A stretch of 64,000 nucleotides of DNA, taken from assembly GCF_902859745.1 (NCBI RefSeq), contig NZ_CADIJW010000014.1, positions 55,384 through 119,383 of the forward strand. Reading direction: 5' to 3'. The notes beneath the pieces are model-generated. The model saw only the letters and a program-made list of their open reading frames with translations, did not search any database and was not told the DNA's origin. Shown piece after piece: positions 28,009 to 36,608 of the stretch. Numbering within the stretch: the first letter of the stretch is position 1; each line of letters begins with the position of its first letter. The position numbers were made by a program, and so were the translations under genes. The stretch is from Achromobacter dolens. GTDB taxonomy: Bacteria > Pseudomonadota > Gammaproteobacteria > Burkholderiales > Burkholderiaceae_B.

Positions 28009-29934
28009 GTGCAAAACATCGTCGAAGGCTTCAAGTCGCAGTATGCAAGAGAACAGGAATCAGAACTCTCTCTCGAGGAGTATCTGGATCTCGCCCGACG
28101 CGACCCGATGGCATACGCCAGCCCGGCCGAGCGCATGCTGGCCGCGATTGGCGAACCTGAAATCGTGGATACGCGCAACGACCCACGTCTTTCCCGTTTG
28201 TTTTCCAACCGGACCATCCGGCGCTATCCAGCGTTCCAGGAGTTCTACGGCATGGAGGACGTCATCGGGCAGATCGTGGCGTTCTTCAAGCACGCCGCGC
28301 AGGGACTGGAAGAGCGCAAGCAAATCCTCTATCTGCTGGGGCCCGTCGGCGGCGGCAAGTCGTCCATCGCCGAGCGCCTCAAGGTGCTGATGGAGCGCTT
28401 CCCCATCTACGCGCTCAAGGGCTCGCCGGTGAACGAGTCGCCGCTGGGCCTGTTCCATCCGGAACGCTTCGGCGACACGCTCGAAAAGGAATACGGCATT
28501 CCGCGCCGCTACCTCACGGGCATCATGTCGCCGTGGGCGGTCAAGCGCCTGAAGGAGTTCGACGGCGACATCTCGCAGTTCCGCGTGGTGCGCCTGAACC
28601 CGTCGGTGCTGCGCCAGGTGGCGATCGCCAAGACCGAACCGGGCGACGAGAACAACCAGGACATCTCGTCGCTGGTCGGCAAGGTCGACATCCGCAAGCT
28701 CGATCGCCATTCGCAGGATGACCCGGACGCCTACAGCTATTCCGGCGGCCTGTGCCTGGCCAACCAGGGGCTGCTCGAGTTCGTGGAAATGTTCAAGGCG
28801 CCGATCAAGATGCTGCATCCGCTCTTGACGGCGACCCAGGAAGGCAACTTCAAGGGCACCGAGGGTTTCTCGGCGATCCCGTTCAACGGTTGCATCCTGG
28901 CGCACTCGAACGAGTCGGAATGGCAGACCTTCCGCAACAACAAGCACAACGAGGCTTTCCTCGACCGTATCTATATCGTCAAGGTGCCTTACTGCCTGCA
29001 GGTGTCGGAAGAAGTCCGCATCTACGAGAAGCTGCTGCATCACAGCTCGCTGTCGACGGCGCCGTGCGCGCCGGGGACGCTGGACATGATGGCGCAGTTC
29101 TCGGTGCTGACCCGGCTGAAGGAGCCGGAGAATTCCAGCATCTACTCGAAGCTGCGCGTCTATGACGGCGAAAGCCTGAAGGACGTCGATCCGAAGGCCA
29201 AGGCGTTGCAGGAGTACAAGGACTACGCCGGCACCGACGAGGGCATGAACGGGGTCTCGACGCGCTTCGCGTACAAGATCCTGTCCAGCGTCTTCAACTA
29301 CGACCAGACCGAGGTGGCGGCCAATCCGGTGCACCTGATGTACGTGCTGGAGCAGCGCATCGGGCGCGAAGACTATCCGGAGGAAATCCGCCGGCGCTAC
29401 CTGGAGTTCATCAAGGGCTTCCTGGCGCCGCGCTATGCCGAGTTCATCGGCAAGGAGATCCAGACGGCGTACCTCGAGTCGTACTCGGAGTATGGCCAGA
29501 ACATCTTCGACCGCTACGTCACGTTCGCCGACTGCTGGATCCAGGACGAGGAATTCCGCGACCCGGAAACCGGCGAGAGCTTCGACCGCAGCGCCCTGAA
29601 CGACGAACTGGAGAAGATCGAGAAGCCGGCCGGCATCGCCAATCCGAAGGACTTCCGCAACGAGATCGTGAACTTCGTGCTGCGGGCGCGCGCCAACAAC
29701 AACGGCCGCAACCCGACCTGGACCAGCTATGAAAAGCTGCGCGAAGTGATCGAGAAGAAGATGTTCTCGAACACGGAAGACCTGCTGCCGGTGATCTCGT
29801 TCAACGCCAAGGCGTCGGCCGAGGACAAGTCCAAGCACCAGAGCTTCGTGGATCGGATGGTGGAGAAGGGCTACACGGAAAAGCAGGTCAGGCTGCTGTG
29901 CGAGTGGTATCTCCGTGTGAGGAAGTCTTCCTGA
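28009..29934 (+). CDS. prkA: PrkA family serine protein kinase (YeaG)
   Basis: A 641-residue cytoplasmic protein. The AAA-type N-terminal domain has Walker A GPVGGGKS at residues 111-118; the C-terminal half is the kinase-like PrkA domain. The start codon is GTG at 28009, supported by a near-perfect Shine-Dalgarno TAGGAGGT at 27997-28004 and by the MQNIVEGFKSQYARE start. In E. coli YeaG works with YeaH in the nitrogen and general stress responses; in Bacillus PrkA affects sporulation. It heads a tight three-gene operon with yeaH and spoVR. Confidence 0.94.
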   Translation: MQNIVEGFKSQYAREQESELSLEEYLDLARRDPMAYASPAERMLAAIGEPEIVDTRNDPRLSRLFSNRTIRRYPAFQEFYGMEDVIGQIVAFFKHAAQGLEERKQILYLLGPVGGGKSSIAERLKVLMERFPIYALKGSPVNESPLGLFHPERFGDTLEKEYGIPRRYLTGIMSPWAVKRLKEFDGDISQFRVVRLNPSVLRQVAIAKTEPGDENNQDISSLVGKVDIRKLDRHSQDDPDAYSYSGGLCLANQGLLEFVEMFKAPIKMLHPLLTATQEGNFKGTEGFSAIPFNGCILAHSNESEWQTFRNNKHNEAFLDRIYIVKVPYCLQVSEEVRIYEKLLHHSSLSTAPCAPGTLDMMAQFSVLTRLKEPENSSIYSKLRVYDGESLKDVDPKAKALQEYKDYAGTDEGMNGVSTRFAYKILSSVFNYDQTEVAANPVHLMYVLEQRIGREDYPEEIRRRYLEFIKGFLAPRYAEFIGKEIQTAYLESYSEYGQNIFDRYVTFADCWIQDEEFRDPETGESFDRSALNDELEKIEKPAGIANPKDFRNEIVNFVLRARANNNGRNPTWTSYEKLREVIEKKMFSNTEDLLPVISFNAKASAEDKSKHQSFVDRMVEKGYTEKQVRLLCEWYLRVRKSS

Positions 29935-29946
29935 GCGAGGTGAATC

Positions 29947-31206
29947 ATGAATTCACTGATCGATCGCCGTCTTAACGGGCGCAACAAGAGCGCCGTTAAC
30001 CGGGAGCGCTTTCTGCGGCGTTACAAGGACCAGATCCGCAAGGCGGTCCACGGGATGATCCGCGACCGCTCGATCCAGGACATGGATCAGGGCGGCGAGA
30101 TCAACCTGCCCGCCCGCGATATTTCCGAGCCGACCTTCCGGCACGGCGCGGGCGGCGACCGGGAAATGGTGCATCCGGGCAATCGCGAGTTCGCCAAGGG
30201 CGACACGTTCGACCGGCCTCAGGGAGGAGAAGGCCAAGGCGGGTCCGAGCCCGGCGAGGGCGAGGCGGTCGATCAGTTCACCTTCAGCCTGTCGCGGGCC
30301 GAATTCCTCAACCTGTTCTTCGAAGACCTGGAACTGCCTCACCTGGCGCGCACCCAATTGGGCGAGGTCAGCCAGAAGAAATGGCAACGCGCCGGCTATA
30401 CCACCACCGGCTCGCCCAGCATGCTCAGCATCAGCCGCACGCTGAAGTCGTCGCTGGCGCGGCGGGTGGCGCTGAGCGTGAAGGCGCGCGCCGACCTGGA
30501 AGACGCGGAAGAACGCCTGGCCAAGGCCAAGGCGGCGGGCGCGCCCGCCGACCAGATCAAGGCCCTGGAGCAGGACGTCGAGGACTGCCGCGAGCGCCTG
30601 GCGCGCGTGCCGTTCCTGGACGACCTGGACCTGCGCTACCGCAACCGCGTGTCGGTCGCGATCCCGATGGCGCGCGCGGTCATGTTCTGCCTGATGGATG
30701 TGTCCGGCTCGATGGACGAGGGCAAGAAGGACCTGGCCAAGCGCTTCTTCACGCTGCTGTACCTGTTCCTGTCGCGCAAGTATGAGCATGTCGACCTGGT
30801 CTTCATCCGCCATACCGACAATGCCGAGGAAGTGGACGAGCAGACCTTCTTCTACGATCCCAAGAGCGGCGGCACCATCGTGCTGTCGGCGCTGGAGCTG
30901 ATGCGCGAGATCGTCGAGAAGCGCTATCCGCCCTCGGCCTGGAACGTGTATGCGGCACAGGCCAGCGACGGCGACTCGTTCGGCGCCGACGCGGGCAAGA
31001 GCGCGCGCTTTTTGGCCGAGCACCTGCTGCCGGCCACGCGCTACTTTGCCTATATCGAGGTTCCCGACTCGCAGGAGGCGCGCAAGAGCAGCCTGTGGGC
31101 GGAATATGAACAGAAGCTGGCGCCGCATTTCGTGATGCGGCGGATTTGCGATCGCGGGGAAATCTATCCCGTGTTCCATGACCTGTTCAAGAAGGAAACC
31201 GCATGA
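29947..31206 (+). CDS. yeaH: DUF444 protein YeaH
   Basis: A 419-residue member of the YeaH/DUF444 family with a von Willebrand factor A-like domain in its second half; the metal-site motif DVSGSMDEG starts at Asp251. The N-terminal half contains a Gly/Glu-rich linker (about residues 88-100) and a helical segment. It partners PrkA. It begins 12 bp after prkA and overlaps spoVR by ATGA. Confidence 0.93.
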   Translation: MNSLIDRRLNGRNKSAVNRERFLRRYKDQIRKAVHGMIRDRSIQDMDQGGEINLPARDISEPTFRHGAGGDREMVHPGNREFAKGDTFDRPQGGEGQGGSEPGEGEAVDQFTFSLSRAEFLNLFFEDLELPHLARTQLGEVSQKKWQRAGYTTTGSPSMLSISRTLKSSLARRVALSVKARADLEDAEERLAKAKAAGAPADQIKALEQDVEDCRERLARVPFLDDLDLRYRNRVSVAIPMARAVMFCLMDVSGSMDEGKKDLAKRFFTLLYLFLSRKYEHVDLVFIRHTDNAEEVDEQTFFYDPKSGGTIVLSALELMREIVEKRYPPSAWNVYAAQASDGDSFGADAGKSARFLAEHLLPATRYFAYIEVPDSQEARKSSLWAEYEQKLAPHFVMRRICDRGEIYPVFHDLFKKETA

Positions 31207-32753
31207 ATGCCATCCTGGGCGCACTGGTGGAGCCGGAATCGGCCGACAGCCCCCGGCCGTTGTCGCAAGGTTCCGAATGGACGTTCGAACTGATCCAGTC
31301 CTATGACGACGCGATCTCGCAGGTCGCGCGCGAGTACGGGCTGGACACCTATCCGAACCAGATCGAGGTCATCACCTCGGAGCAGATGCTGGACGCGTAC
31401 GCGTCGGCGGGCCTGCCCATCGGCTATCCGCACTGGTCGTACGGCAAGGAGTTCATCCGCAACGAGCAGTACTACCGGCGCGGCATGCAGGGCCTGGCCT
31501 ATGAGATCGTGATCAACTCCAACCCCTGCATCGCGTATCTCATGGAAGAGAACTCCATGACGATGCAGGCGCTGGTGATCGCGCACGCCTGCTACGGCCA
31601 TAACTCGTTCTTCAAGGGCAATTACCTGTTCCGCCAGTGGACCGACGCCGACGGCGTGCTGGACTACCTGGTGTTCGCCCGCAAGTACGTGATGGACTGC
31701 GAGGACCGCTACGGCATCGACGCGGTGGAGGCGCTGCTGGATTCCTGCCACGCGCTGTCGCACCATGGCGTGGACCGCTACAAGCGGCCGACGCCGATCT
31801 CGTACAAGGAAGAGGCCGCGCGCCAGGCCGAGCGCCAGGAGCACGCGCGGCTGCAATACAACGACCTGTGGCGCACGCTGCCGCGGCTGGAGGCCGACAA
31901 GGACGAGCGGGTCGCCGCGTCGGTGTTCCCGCCCGAGCCGGAAGAGAACCTGCTGTACTTCATCGAGAAGTATTCGCCCAAGCTGGCGCCGTGGCAGAAG
32001 GAACTGGTGCGCATTGTGCGCAAGGTGGCGCAGTACTTCTATCCGCAGACCCAGACCAAGGTGATGAACGAAGGCTGGGCCACGTTCTGGCACTACACCA
32101 TCCTGAACCGGCTGCACGAGAAGGGACTGGTCAACGACGGCTTCATGATGGAGTTCCTGCAGAGCCACACCAACGTGGTCAGCCAGCGCGGCTTCGACGA
32201 ACGCGGCTACGGCGGCATCAACCCTTACGCGCTGGGCTTCGCGATGATGTCGGATATCCGCCGCATCTGCGAAAAGCCCACCGACGAGGATCGCCGCTGG
32301 TTCCCGGACATCGCGGGAGGCGATTGGCTGAAGACGCTGGACTTCGCCATGCGCAACTTCAAGGACGAGTCCTTCATCTCGCAGTACCTGTCGCCGCGCC
32401 TGATCCGCGAGTTCCGCTTCTTCGCGATCTCGGACCACCAGGCCAATCCCAAGCTGGAGGTCGCCGCGATCCACGACGACGAGGGTTACCGCGACATCCG
32501 CCGCCTGCTGGCCGCGCAGCACAACCGCGACAATCTGGTGCCGGACATCCAGGTAGTCCGCTTCAACCGCGACACCGACCGTTCGCTGGTGCTGCGGCAC
32601 CTGAAGAGCCGCGGCCGGCCGCTGGCGGCCGAGGACGCGGAGCAGGTGATGAAGCACCTGGCGCGGCTGTGGGGCTTCCGGGTGCGGCTGGAGGAGACCG
32701 AACCCGACGGCACCGTCAGTTCATACCGCGAGCAGGATCCGCCCAACGTTTGA
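31203..32753 (+). CDS. spoVR: SpoVR family protein (YcgB)
   Basis: A 516-residue SpoVR-family protein. Landmarks are YPHWSYGKEF, IAHACYGHNSFFKGNYLF near residue 120 and NEGWATFWHYTILN near 290, which together contain conserved His and Glu residues suggestive of a metal site. In Bacillus SpoVR is needed for spore cortex; in proteobacteria the role is unknown but it is usually beside prkA-yeaH, as here. The operon ends at a terminator at 32824-32853. Confidence 0.93.
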   Translation: MNAILGALVEPESADSPRPLSQGSEWTFELIQSYDDAISQVAREYGLDTYPNQIEVITSEQMLDAYASAGLPIGYPHWSYGKEFIRNEQYYRRGMQGLAYEIVINSNPCIAYLMEENSMTMQALVIAHACYGHNSFFKGNYLFRQWTDADGVLDYLVFARKYVMDCEDRYGIDAVEALLDSCHALSHHGVDRYKRPTPISYKEEAARQAERQEHARLQYNDLWRTLPRLEADKDERVAASVFPPEPEENLLYFIEKYSPKLAPWQKELVRIVRKVAQYFYPQTQTKVMNEGWATFWHYTILNRLHEKGLVNDGFMMEFLQSHTNVVSQRGFDERGYGGINPYALGFAMMSDIRRICEKPTDEDRRWFPDIAGGDWLKTLDFAMRNFKDESFISQYLSPRLIREFRFFAISDHQANPKLEVAAIHDDEGYRDIRRLLAAQHNRDNLVPDIQVVRFNRDTDRSLVLRHLKSRGRPLAAEDAEQVMKHLARLWGFRVRLEETEPDGTVSSYREQDPPNV

Positions 32754-32823
32754 GCGGCCATGGGCTGCCCCGGACAACTGCGTCCGGGACAGTCGCCACC
32801 GGGTGCGCACGGGCGCCCGTGGC

Positions 32824-32853
32824 AAAAAGGGGACGCAATCGCGTCCCCTTTTT
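32824..32853 (+). terminator. Terminator of prkA-yeaH-spoVR
   Basis: Perfect stem AAAAAGGGGACGC / GCGTCCCCTTTTT around AATC, with flanking A and T runs. Confidence 0.9.
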
Positions 32854-32890
32854 CTGGGGCCGCTGCGCCGCTGCAGCTTTCTTGCCGATC

Positions 32891-32899
32891 TGCTAGAAT
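32891..32899 (+). promoter_or_regulatory. Extended -10 element of the tRNA-Ser gene
   Basis: TGCTAGAAT (TGn + TAGAAT) lies 37 bp before the mature tRNA 5' end. No good -35 box is visible at the expected distance. Confidence 0.45.
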
Positions 32900-32935
32900 C
32901 GCGGATTCGCATTTTCAGCAATGCGTACCGGATCA

Positions 32936-33026
32936 GGACAGGTGGCCGAGTGGTTGAAGGCGCACGCCTGGAAAGCGTGTATACGTCAAAAGCGTATCGG
33001 GGGTTCGAATCCCCCTCTGTCCGCCA
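32936..33026 (+). tRNA. tRNA-Ser (anticodon GGA)
   Basis: A 91-nt class II tRNA. The acceptor stem GGACAGG pairs with TCTGTCC, the discriminator is G and CCA is encoded. The anticodon stem CACGC/GCGTG encloses loop CTGGAAA, giving GGA. A long variable arm and the T arm GGGGG-TTCGAAT-CCCCC are present. It reads UCC/UCU codons. A terminator follows 50 bp later. No integrated element lies next to its 3' end. Confidence 0.96.
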
Positions 33027-33076
33027 AGAATTTCGCAAGAGTCGCCCCGAGGCAGCCCGTCAGCGCTTTGCCCCGA

Positions 33077-33110
33077 AAACCCGCATGAACATTGGTTCTG
33101 CGGGTTTTTT
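33077..33110 (+). terminator. Terminator after tRNA-Ser
   Basis: Stem AACCCGCA / TGCGGGTT (33078-33085 with 33099-33106) followed by T residues. Confidence 0.8.
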
Positions 33111-33185
33111 GTTGTCCGGAGGGTCGCCGGCAGCGGCATTCACTTCTCTCGGGCGTGCTGGGGGCCGTGGCATCGCTTGCAGATC

Positions 33186-34043
33186 CTAGCTTCGCACCAC
33201 GCCGCGAAAGGCCGCCGAGAGCGCGGCCAGCGCATCCCGCGCGCGGCTGTCCCGGACCCGGGTATGCAGAAGGATGGGCAGCCGCGGCAGGTCTGGCAGC
33301 CCCAGCCTGGGGCCGACATCCACCGCGCCGAACGGCACCATGCGCGGGGCAAGCGCGGCGACCCCCAGCCCGGCCATGACGGCGGCGGCGACCGCCATCA
33401 CGCCGCCACCCACGAACACCTCGGTCCAGGGGACGCCGGCCTCATCGAGCAGTTGTCCGGCCAGGGCGCGCACGCCGCAGGGTTCCGCCATCGTCGCCAG
33501 CGGCAGCGGCTCGCCCGCGCGATGCTGCCAGCCGGGCATCGCGAACCAGCCGAATTTTTCTTCGGCCAGGATTTCCCCGTCGCCGCGCCCCGCCTGGAAG
33601 CGCACGATCACTGTATCGAGTTCGCGGCGGTCGAAACGTTGAAGCAGTTCCGCCGACGATCCGATCCGGATTTCGATCAGCAGGTGAGGATCCTGGGCAT
33701 TCATGCGCGCGATCAGCGCGGGCAGTTCCGGACCCGCGACGTGGTCGCTGATGCCGATGGCAAGGCGCTGCCGCGTTCCGCCGACGACCGCGACCGCCCG
33801 GTCATGGGCCTCGATCAGCTTGCGCGCATGTTCAAGAAAGGTCGCGCCCTGGGCCGAAAGCTCCACGTAGCGCGGCGTTCGTTCGACAAGCTTGAAGCCC
33901 AGCCTTTCTTCCAGCCGTTTCAGCTTCAGGCTGACCGCGGCCTGCGTGGTTCGTGACGCTTCGGCGGCGCGGGTGAAGCTGCCCAGCTCCGCGATGCGGA
34001 TGAAGGCTCTGACGGCTTCCAGGTCAAGGGCACGCTTTGTCAT
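33186..34043 (-). CDS. LysR-family transcriptional regulator
   Basis: A 285-residue regulator. The winged helix-turn-helix is at about residues 7-66 (SFTRAAEASRTTQAAVSLKLKRLEERLG), followed by an effector-binding domain from about 90. It is divergent from a tautomerase gene across 83 bp with AT-rich, LysR-box-like sequence (TATCGTTGAAATA), so it probably controls that gene and itself. Effector unknown. Confidence 0.92.
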   Translation of the reverse strand: MTKRALDLEAVRAFIRIAELGSFTRAAEASRTTQAAVSLKLKRLEERLGFKLVERTPRYVELSAQGATFLEHARKLIEAHDRAVAVVGGTRQRLAIGISDHVAGPELPALIARMNAQDPHLLIEIRIGSSAELLQRFDRRELDTVIVRFQAGRGDGEILAEEKFGWFAMPGWQHRAGEPLPLATMAEPCGVRALAGQLLDEAGVPWTEVFVGGGVMAVAAAVMAGLGVAALAPRMVPFGAVDVGPRLGLPDLPRLPILLHTRVRDSRARDALAALSAAFRGVVRS

Positions 34044-34126
34044 TTCAAAGCTTTATCGTTGAAATAAGAATGGATAAGTTATCAGAATAGATAATAGGCG
34101 ACGGGACTACAAAGGAGGAACTTCCC

Positions 34127-34507
34127 ATGCCGTTCGCTCAAATCTCGTTGCGCTCCGGAAAGACGGAGGCTTACCGTCAGGCCATCTTCGACGGCGTTTA
34201 CCGCGCGCTGCGCGAAACGTTCAACGTGCCCGAAGATGACCAGTTCATGGTCATGACCGAGCATGAGGCCGCCAACTTCCGCTACGGCGCGACCTATCTG
34301 GATATCGCTCGCAGCGACGATCTCGTGTTCATCCAGATCACCGCGAACAATACGCGCACGTTGGAACAGAAGAAGGCGCTGTTCCGGCGGATTGCGCAAT
34401 TGCTTGGCGAGAATCCCGGCCTGCGCCCCGAGGATGTGTTCGTGAATCTCGTCGAGGTCCTGAAGGAAAACTGGTCGCTGGGAGGCGGCCTCGCGCAGTA
34501 CGCCTGA
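34127..34507 (+). CDS. Tautomerase family protein
   Basis: A 126-residue protein of the 4-oxalocrotonate tautomerase superfamily. After removal of Met the catalytic base Pro1 would be N-terminal (MPFAQISLRSG). It is about twice the length of 4-OT, with two beta-alpha-beta units, and contains FIQITANNTRTLEQKKALFRR in the second. A strong AAAGGAGGA ribosome site lies upstream. Likely target of the divergent LysR. Substrate unknown. Confidence 0.87.
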   Translation: MPFAQISLRSGKTEAYRQAIFDGVYRALRETFNVPEDDQFMVMTEHEAANFRYGATYLDIARSDDLVFIQITANNTRTLEQKKALFRRIAQLLGENPGLRPEDVFVNLVEVLKENWSLGGGLAQYA

Positions 34508-34907
34508 CCCGGCCGACAACAGAATAGGTCGCCGGCCAGGCAGGCCACCGCCAGCATGTTGCGCTTGAACGGGTCGCGCTCGCGTGCGTCCCGCCACCCG
34601 CGGCGCGAGCGGTATTCCAGAAAGCCGGCTGAAAGTTCTGTTGGGCCTGGAAAGGCGTTTCAGAGGGAAGCCGCGCGAAGAATGTTTCAGCGCGGCGATT
34701 TGGATTTCGACTGATTGCAATAGCGTCGACGCGTATCGCGTCCATTCATAAACTCCGCCTGCGCTTCGATCCCGCGCCTGGGTCGCGCCCCGCACCATCG
34801 TGCGTCGCGCTAGGGCGGGAAAAGCGCTGTGCGAGCCTGCCGCCGCGCTGTCGACATGACGTTGCCGGTACGCCCGCTTCACTTGATCTTGAAAAGCGTG
34901 GCGCATC
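34508..34907. other. 400-bp intergenic region, no gene recognised
   Basis: No frame here has convincing coding character on either strand. The stretch contains no clear terminator or promoter that could be identified by eye. It may hold the upstream control region of the glycosyltransferase-like gene. Confidence 0.4.
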
Positions 34908-35684
34908 ATGTTCGATTGGTTTCGACGCAAGTGGTTCGGCTGGTCCATCGAGCAGGCGCGGATGGTTCTGGACTTTCCGGGACCCGACAAGGTCGGGCCT
35001 GGCCGGCAGCGAGGCACGGCCACGGGCATGGTGGTGGCGTTTTTCACCCGCGACAGCATTTACGAGACGGAAAAGAACCGCATGCTGCGCTCGGCGCAGA
35101 GGCTGGGACTGGCCGTTGACGCCGAGCCGATCGCATCCACGGGTTCCTGGGTGCGCAACGCATCCATGAAGCCATCGGTGCTGGTCGCCATGCGCAAGAA
35201 GCACACCGGGCCGCTGTTGTACGTCGACGTGGATGCGGTGTTTCATCGCGATCCGTGGCCGGCGCTGGCTGCGTTGGATTGCGATATCGCTGCGTACCAC
35301 GAGCCCGACGGGCACTTGCTGAGCGGCACGTTGTTCCTCAACCATACGCCGGCCGCCGCCGAGCTGTTGCAGGCCTGGGCCCAGGCCTGCGCGGAGAATC
35401 CCGACGAGTGGGACCAGTTGGTGCTGGAGCGCCTGCTTGCCAGCGATGCCGCGTCCGCCGCGCCGCGCTACCGGCAGGCGCGGCTGCCCGTCGCCTATTG
35501 CTGGATCTTCGACAAGACCGACAACGGGCCGTGCGACGAGGTGTTCATCGAGCATTTGCAGGCCAGCCGGGAAACGCGGCAGCGCAAGCGCGCGTTCGGC
35601 AGGCCGGTGCGCGCGGTCAGGCGCCGCCGCGACCGGGTGCGGGCGATCGAGCGCATCCTGTTCGACGGGGACACGGCGCGATAG
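34908..35684 (+). CDS. Glycosyltransferase-like protein (nucleotide-diphospho-sugar transferase fold)
   Basis: A 258-residue protein. A DxD-like motif, YVDVDAVFHRDP at about residues 104-115, a LSGTLFLNHT segment and an EWDQLVLERLL segment resemble the nucleotide-diphospho-sugar transferase (GT77-like) fold. There is no signal sequence, and the C-terminus is very basic (RPVRAVRRRRDRVRAIER). The sugar donor and acceptor are unknown. It stands alone, followed by a hairpin shared with the convergent acetyltransferase gene. Confidence 0.7.
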   Translation: MFDWFRRKWFGWSIEQARMVLDFPGPDKVGPGRQRGTATGMVVAFFTRDSIYETEKNRMLRSAQRLGLAVDAEPIASTGSWVRNASMKPSVLVAMRKKHTGPLLYVDVDAVFHRDPWPALAALDCDIAAYHEPDGHLLSGTLFLNHTPAAAELLQAWAQACAENPDEWDQLVLERLLASDAASAAPRYRQARLPVAYCWIFDKTDNGPCDEVFIEHLQASRETRQRKRAFGRPVRAVRRRRDRVRAIERILFDGDTAR

Positions 35685-35691
35685 CGCGCAG

Positions 35692-35719
35692 GCCGGCCCG
35701 TCGGTGGCGTCGGGCCGGC
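35692..35719. terminator. Hairpin between convergent genes
   Basis: Perfect 9-bp inverted repeat GCCGGCCCG / CGGGCCGGC with a 10-bp loop, followed by GCCTTTG. The T run is short, so termination is only probable. Confidence 0.5.
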
Positions 35720-35745
35720 GCCTTTGCCTGACGCCACGGGCCTCC

Positions 35746-36462
35746 TCACAGACTGGCGGATTCGTGCGCGTCGGGAGTCGTGATGCGGTGAAGCTGGAAC
35801 GTCTGCCGGGTGCGAAAGCCGAGGCGCTGGTAGAGCGCGAGGGCCGCCGCGTTGTTGTCGCGTACGTGCAGGAACGGCGTTTCGCCACGCCGGCGGATGT
35901 CGCGCCGCAACCGGTTCATCAGGCGGCCGGCGAGGCCCTGGCCGCGGCAGCTTGCATCGACGCACACGGCGCTGATCTCCGCGAAGCCGTCCAGCCGCAT
36001 GCGTTCGCCGGCCATGGCGACCAGCCGGCCGTGGCGCCGTACACCGAGGTATTGACCTGTTTCGATGGTGCGTGGCCCGAACGGGCCCGGCCGCGTGGCG
36101 GCCGCCAACGCCATCATGTCGGCGGCGTCGCTGGCGCCCAGCGTCAGGAAGTCCGGCTCGTCCGCCGCGATCGGAGTCTGGCCATGGTCGACCATCTGGA
36201 AGAAAGAGAACAGCGGTTCCGAACGCAGGCTGTCGAGCGGGGGCGGTACGTACAGGGTTTGCAGCAACGCGGGGGTGTCCGGCGCGACGAGCCGCCGCAG
36301 GGCATCGAAGGCCTCGCGCGTGGTGTTGCGCACGGCGGCAAACGGGGCGACGTCGGGCAAGTAGCGCGCGGCCAAGCCATCGCCCTGGCGCAGGTGCGCC
36401 TGGCGGCCGGCCAACGCGAACCAGGCCGGATTGTCGAGCTGAGTGGGATCGGGATGTTCCAT
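35746..36462 (-). CDS. GNAT family N-acetyltransferase
   Basis: A 238-residue protein whose C-terminal half (about 115-225) is a GNAT domain. The acetyl-CoA pyrophosphate loop is in VDASCRGQGLAGRLM (R/Q-x-x-G-x-G/A) and NNAAALALYQRLGFR is the terminal helix motif. The N-terminal half (about 1-110) is less conserved and matches FR47-type proteins. It is divergent from the GlxA-type gene at 36609. Acceptor unknown. Confidence 0.88.
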   Translation of the reverse strand: MEHPDPTQLDNPAWFALAGRQAHLRQGDGLAARYLPDVAPFAAVRNTTREAFDALRRLVAPDTPALLQTLYVPPPLDSLRSEPLFSFFQMVDHGQTPIAADEPDFLTLGASDAADMMALAAATRPGPFGPRTIETGQYLGVRRHGRLVAMAGERMRLDGFAEISAVCVDASCRGQGLAGRLMNRLRRDIRRRGETPFLHVRDNNAAALALYQRLGFRTRQTFQLHRITTPDAHESASL

Positions 36463-36547
36463 GGTGAGGGTCTCGCTTGCTGAGGCGCCGGGATAAGCGT
36501 GGCCCGGCTGGGAAACCAGGCCGAAGCCGTTGATTCAGCGGGAATTC

Positions 36548-36608
36548 TAGACAGCGGAAAGGGTCGGGATCTATAGTCGTAAATGACAATATTCGGGCTA
36601 TTTACGAC
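36548..36608 (+). promoter_or_regulatory. Promoter and operator abutting the second GlxA-type gene
   Basis: A -35-like TAGACA (36548-36553) and -10-like TATAGT (36572-36577) are 18 bp apart. A perfect 9-bp inverted repeat GTCGTAAAT / ATTTACGAC (36576-36584 and 36600-36608, 15-bp spacer) overlaps the -10 and ends exactly at the ATG. No Shine-Dalgarno is visible, as the repeat occupies its place. Confidence 0.6.

Noticed and set aside
27801-28160. 119-residue frame upstream of and overlapping prkA
   Set aside because: It lacks a ribosome site and overlaps the well-supported GTG start of prkA in another frame.
32936-33185. Integration site at the tRNA-Ser gene
   Set aside because: No integrase and no second copy of the tRNA 3' end were seen in the window; the downstream sequence is a normal terminator and a LysR gene.
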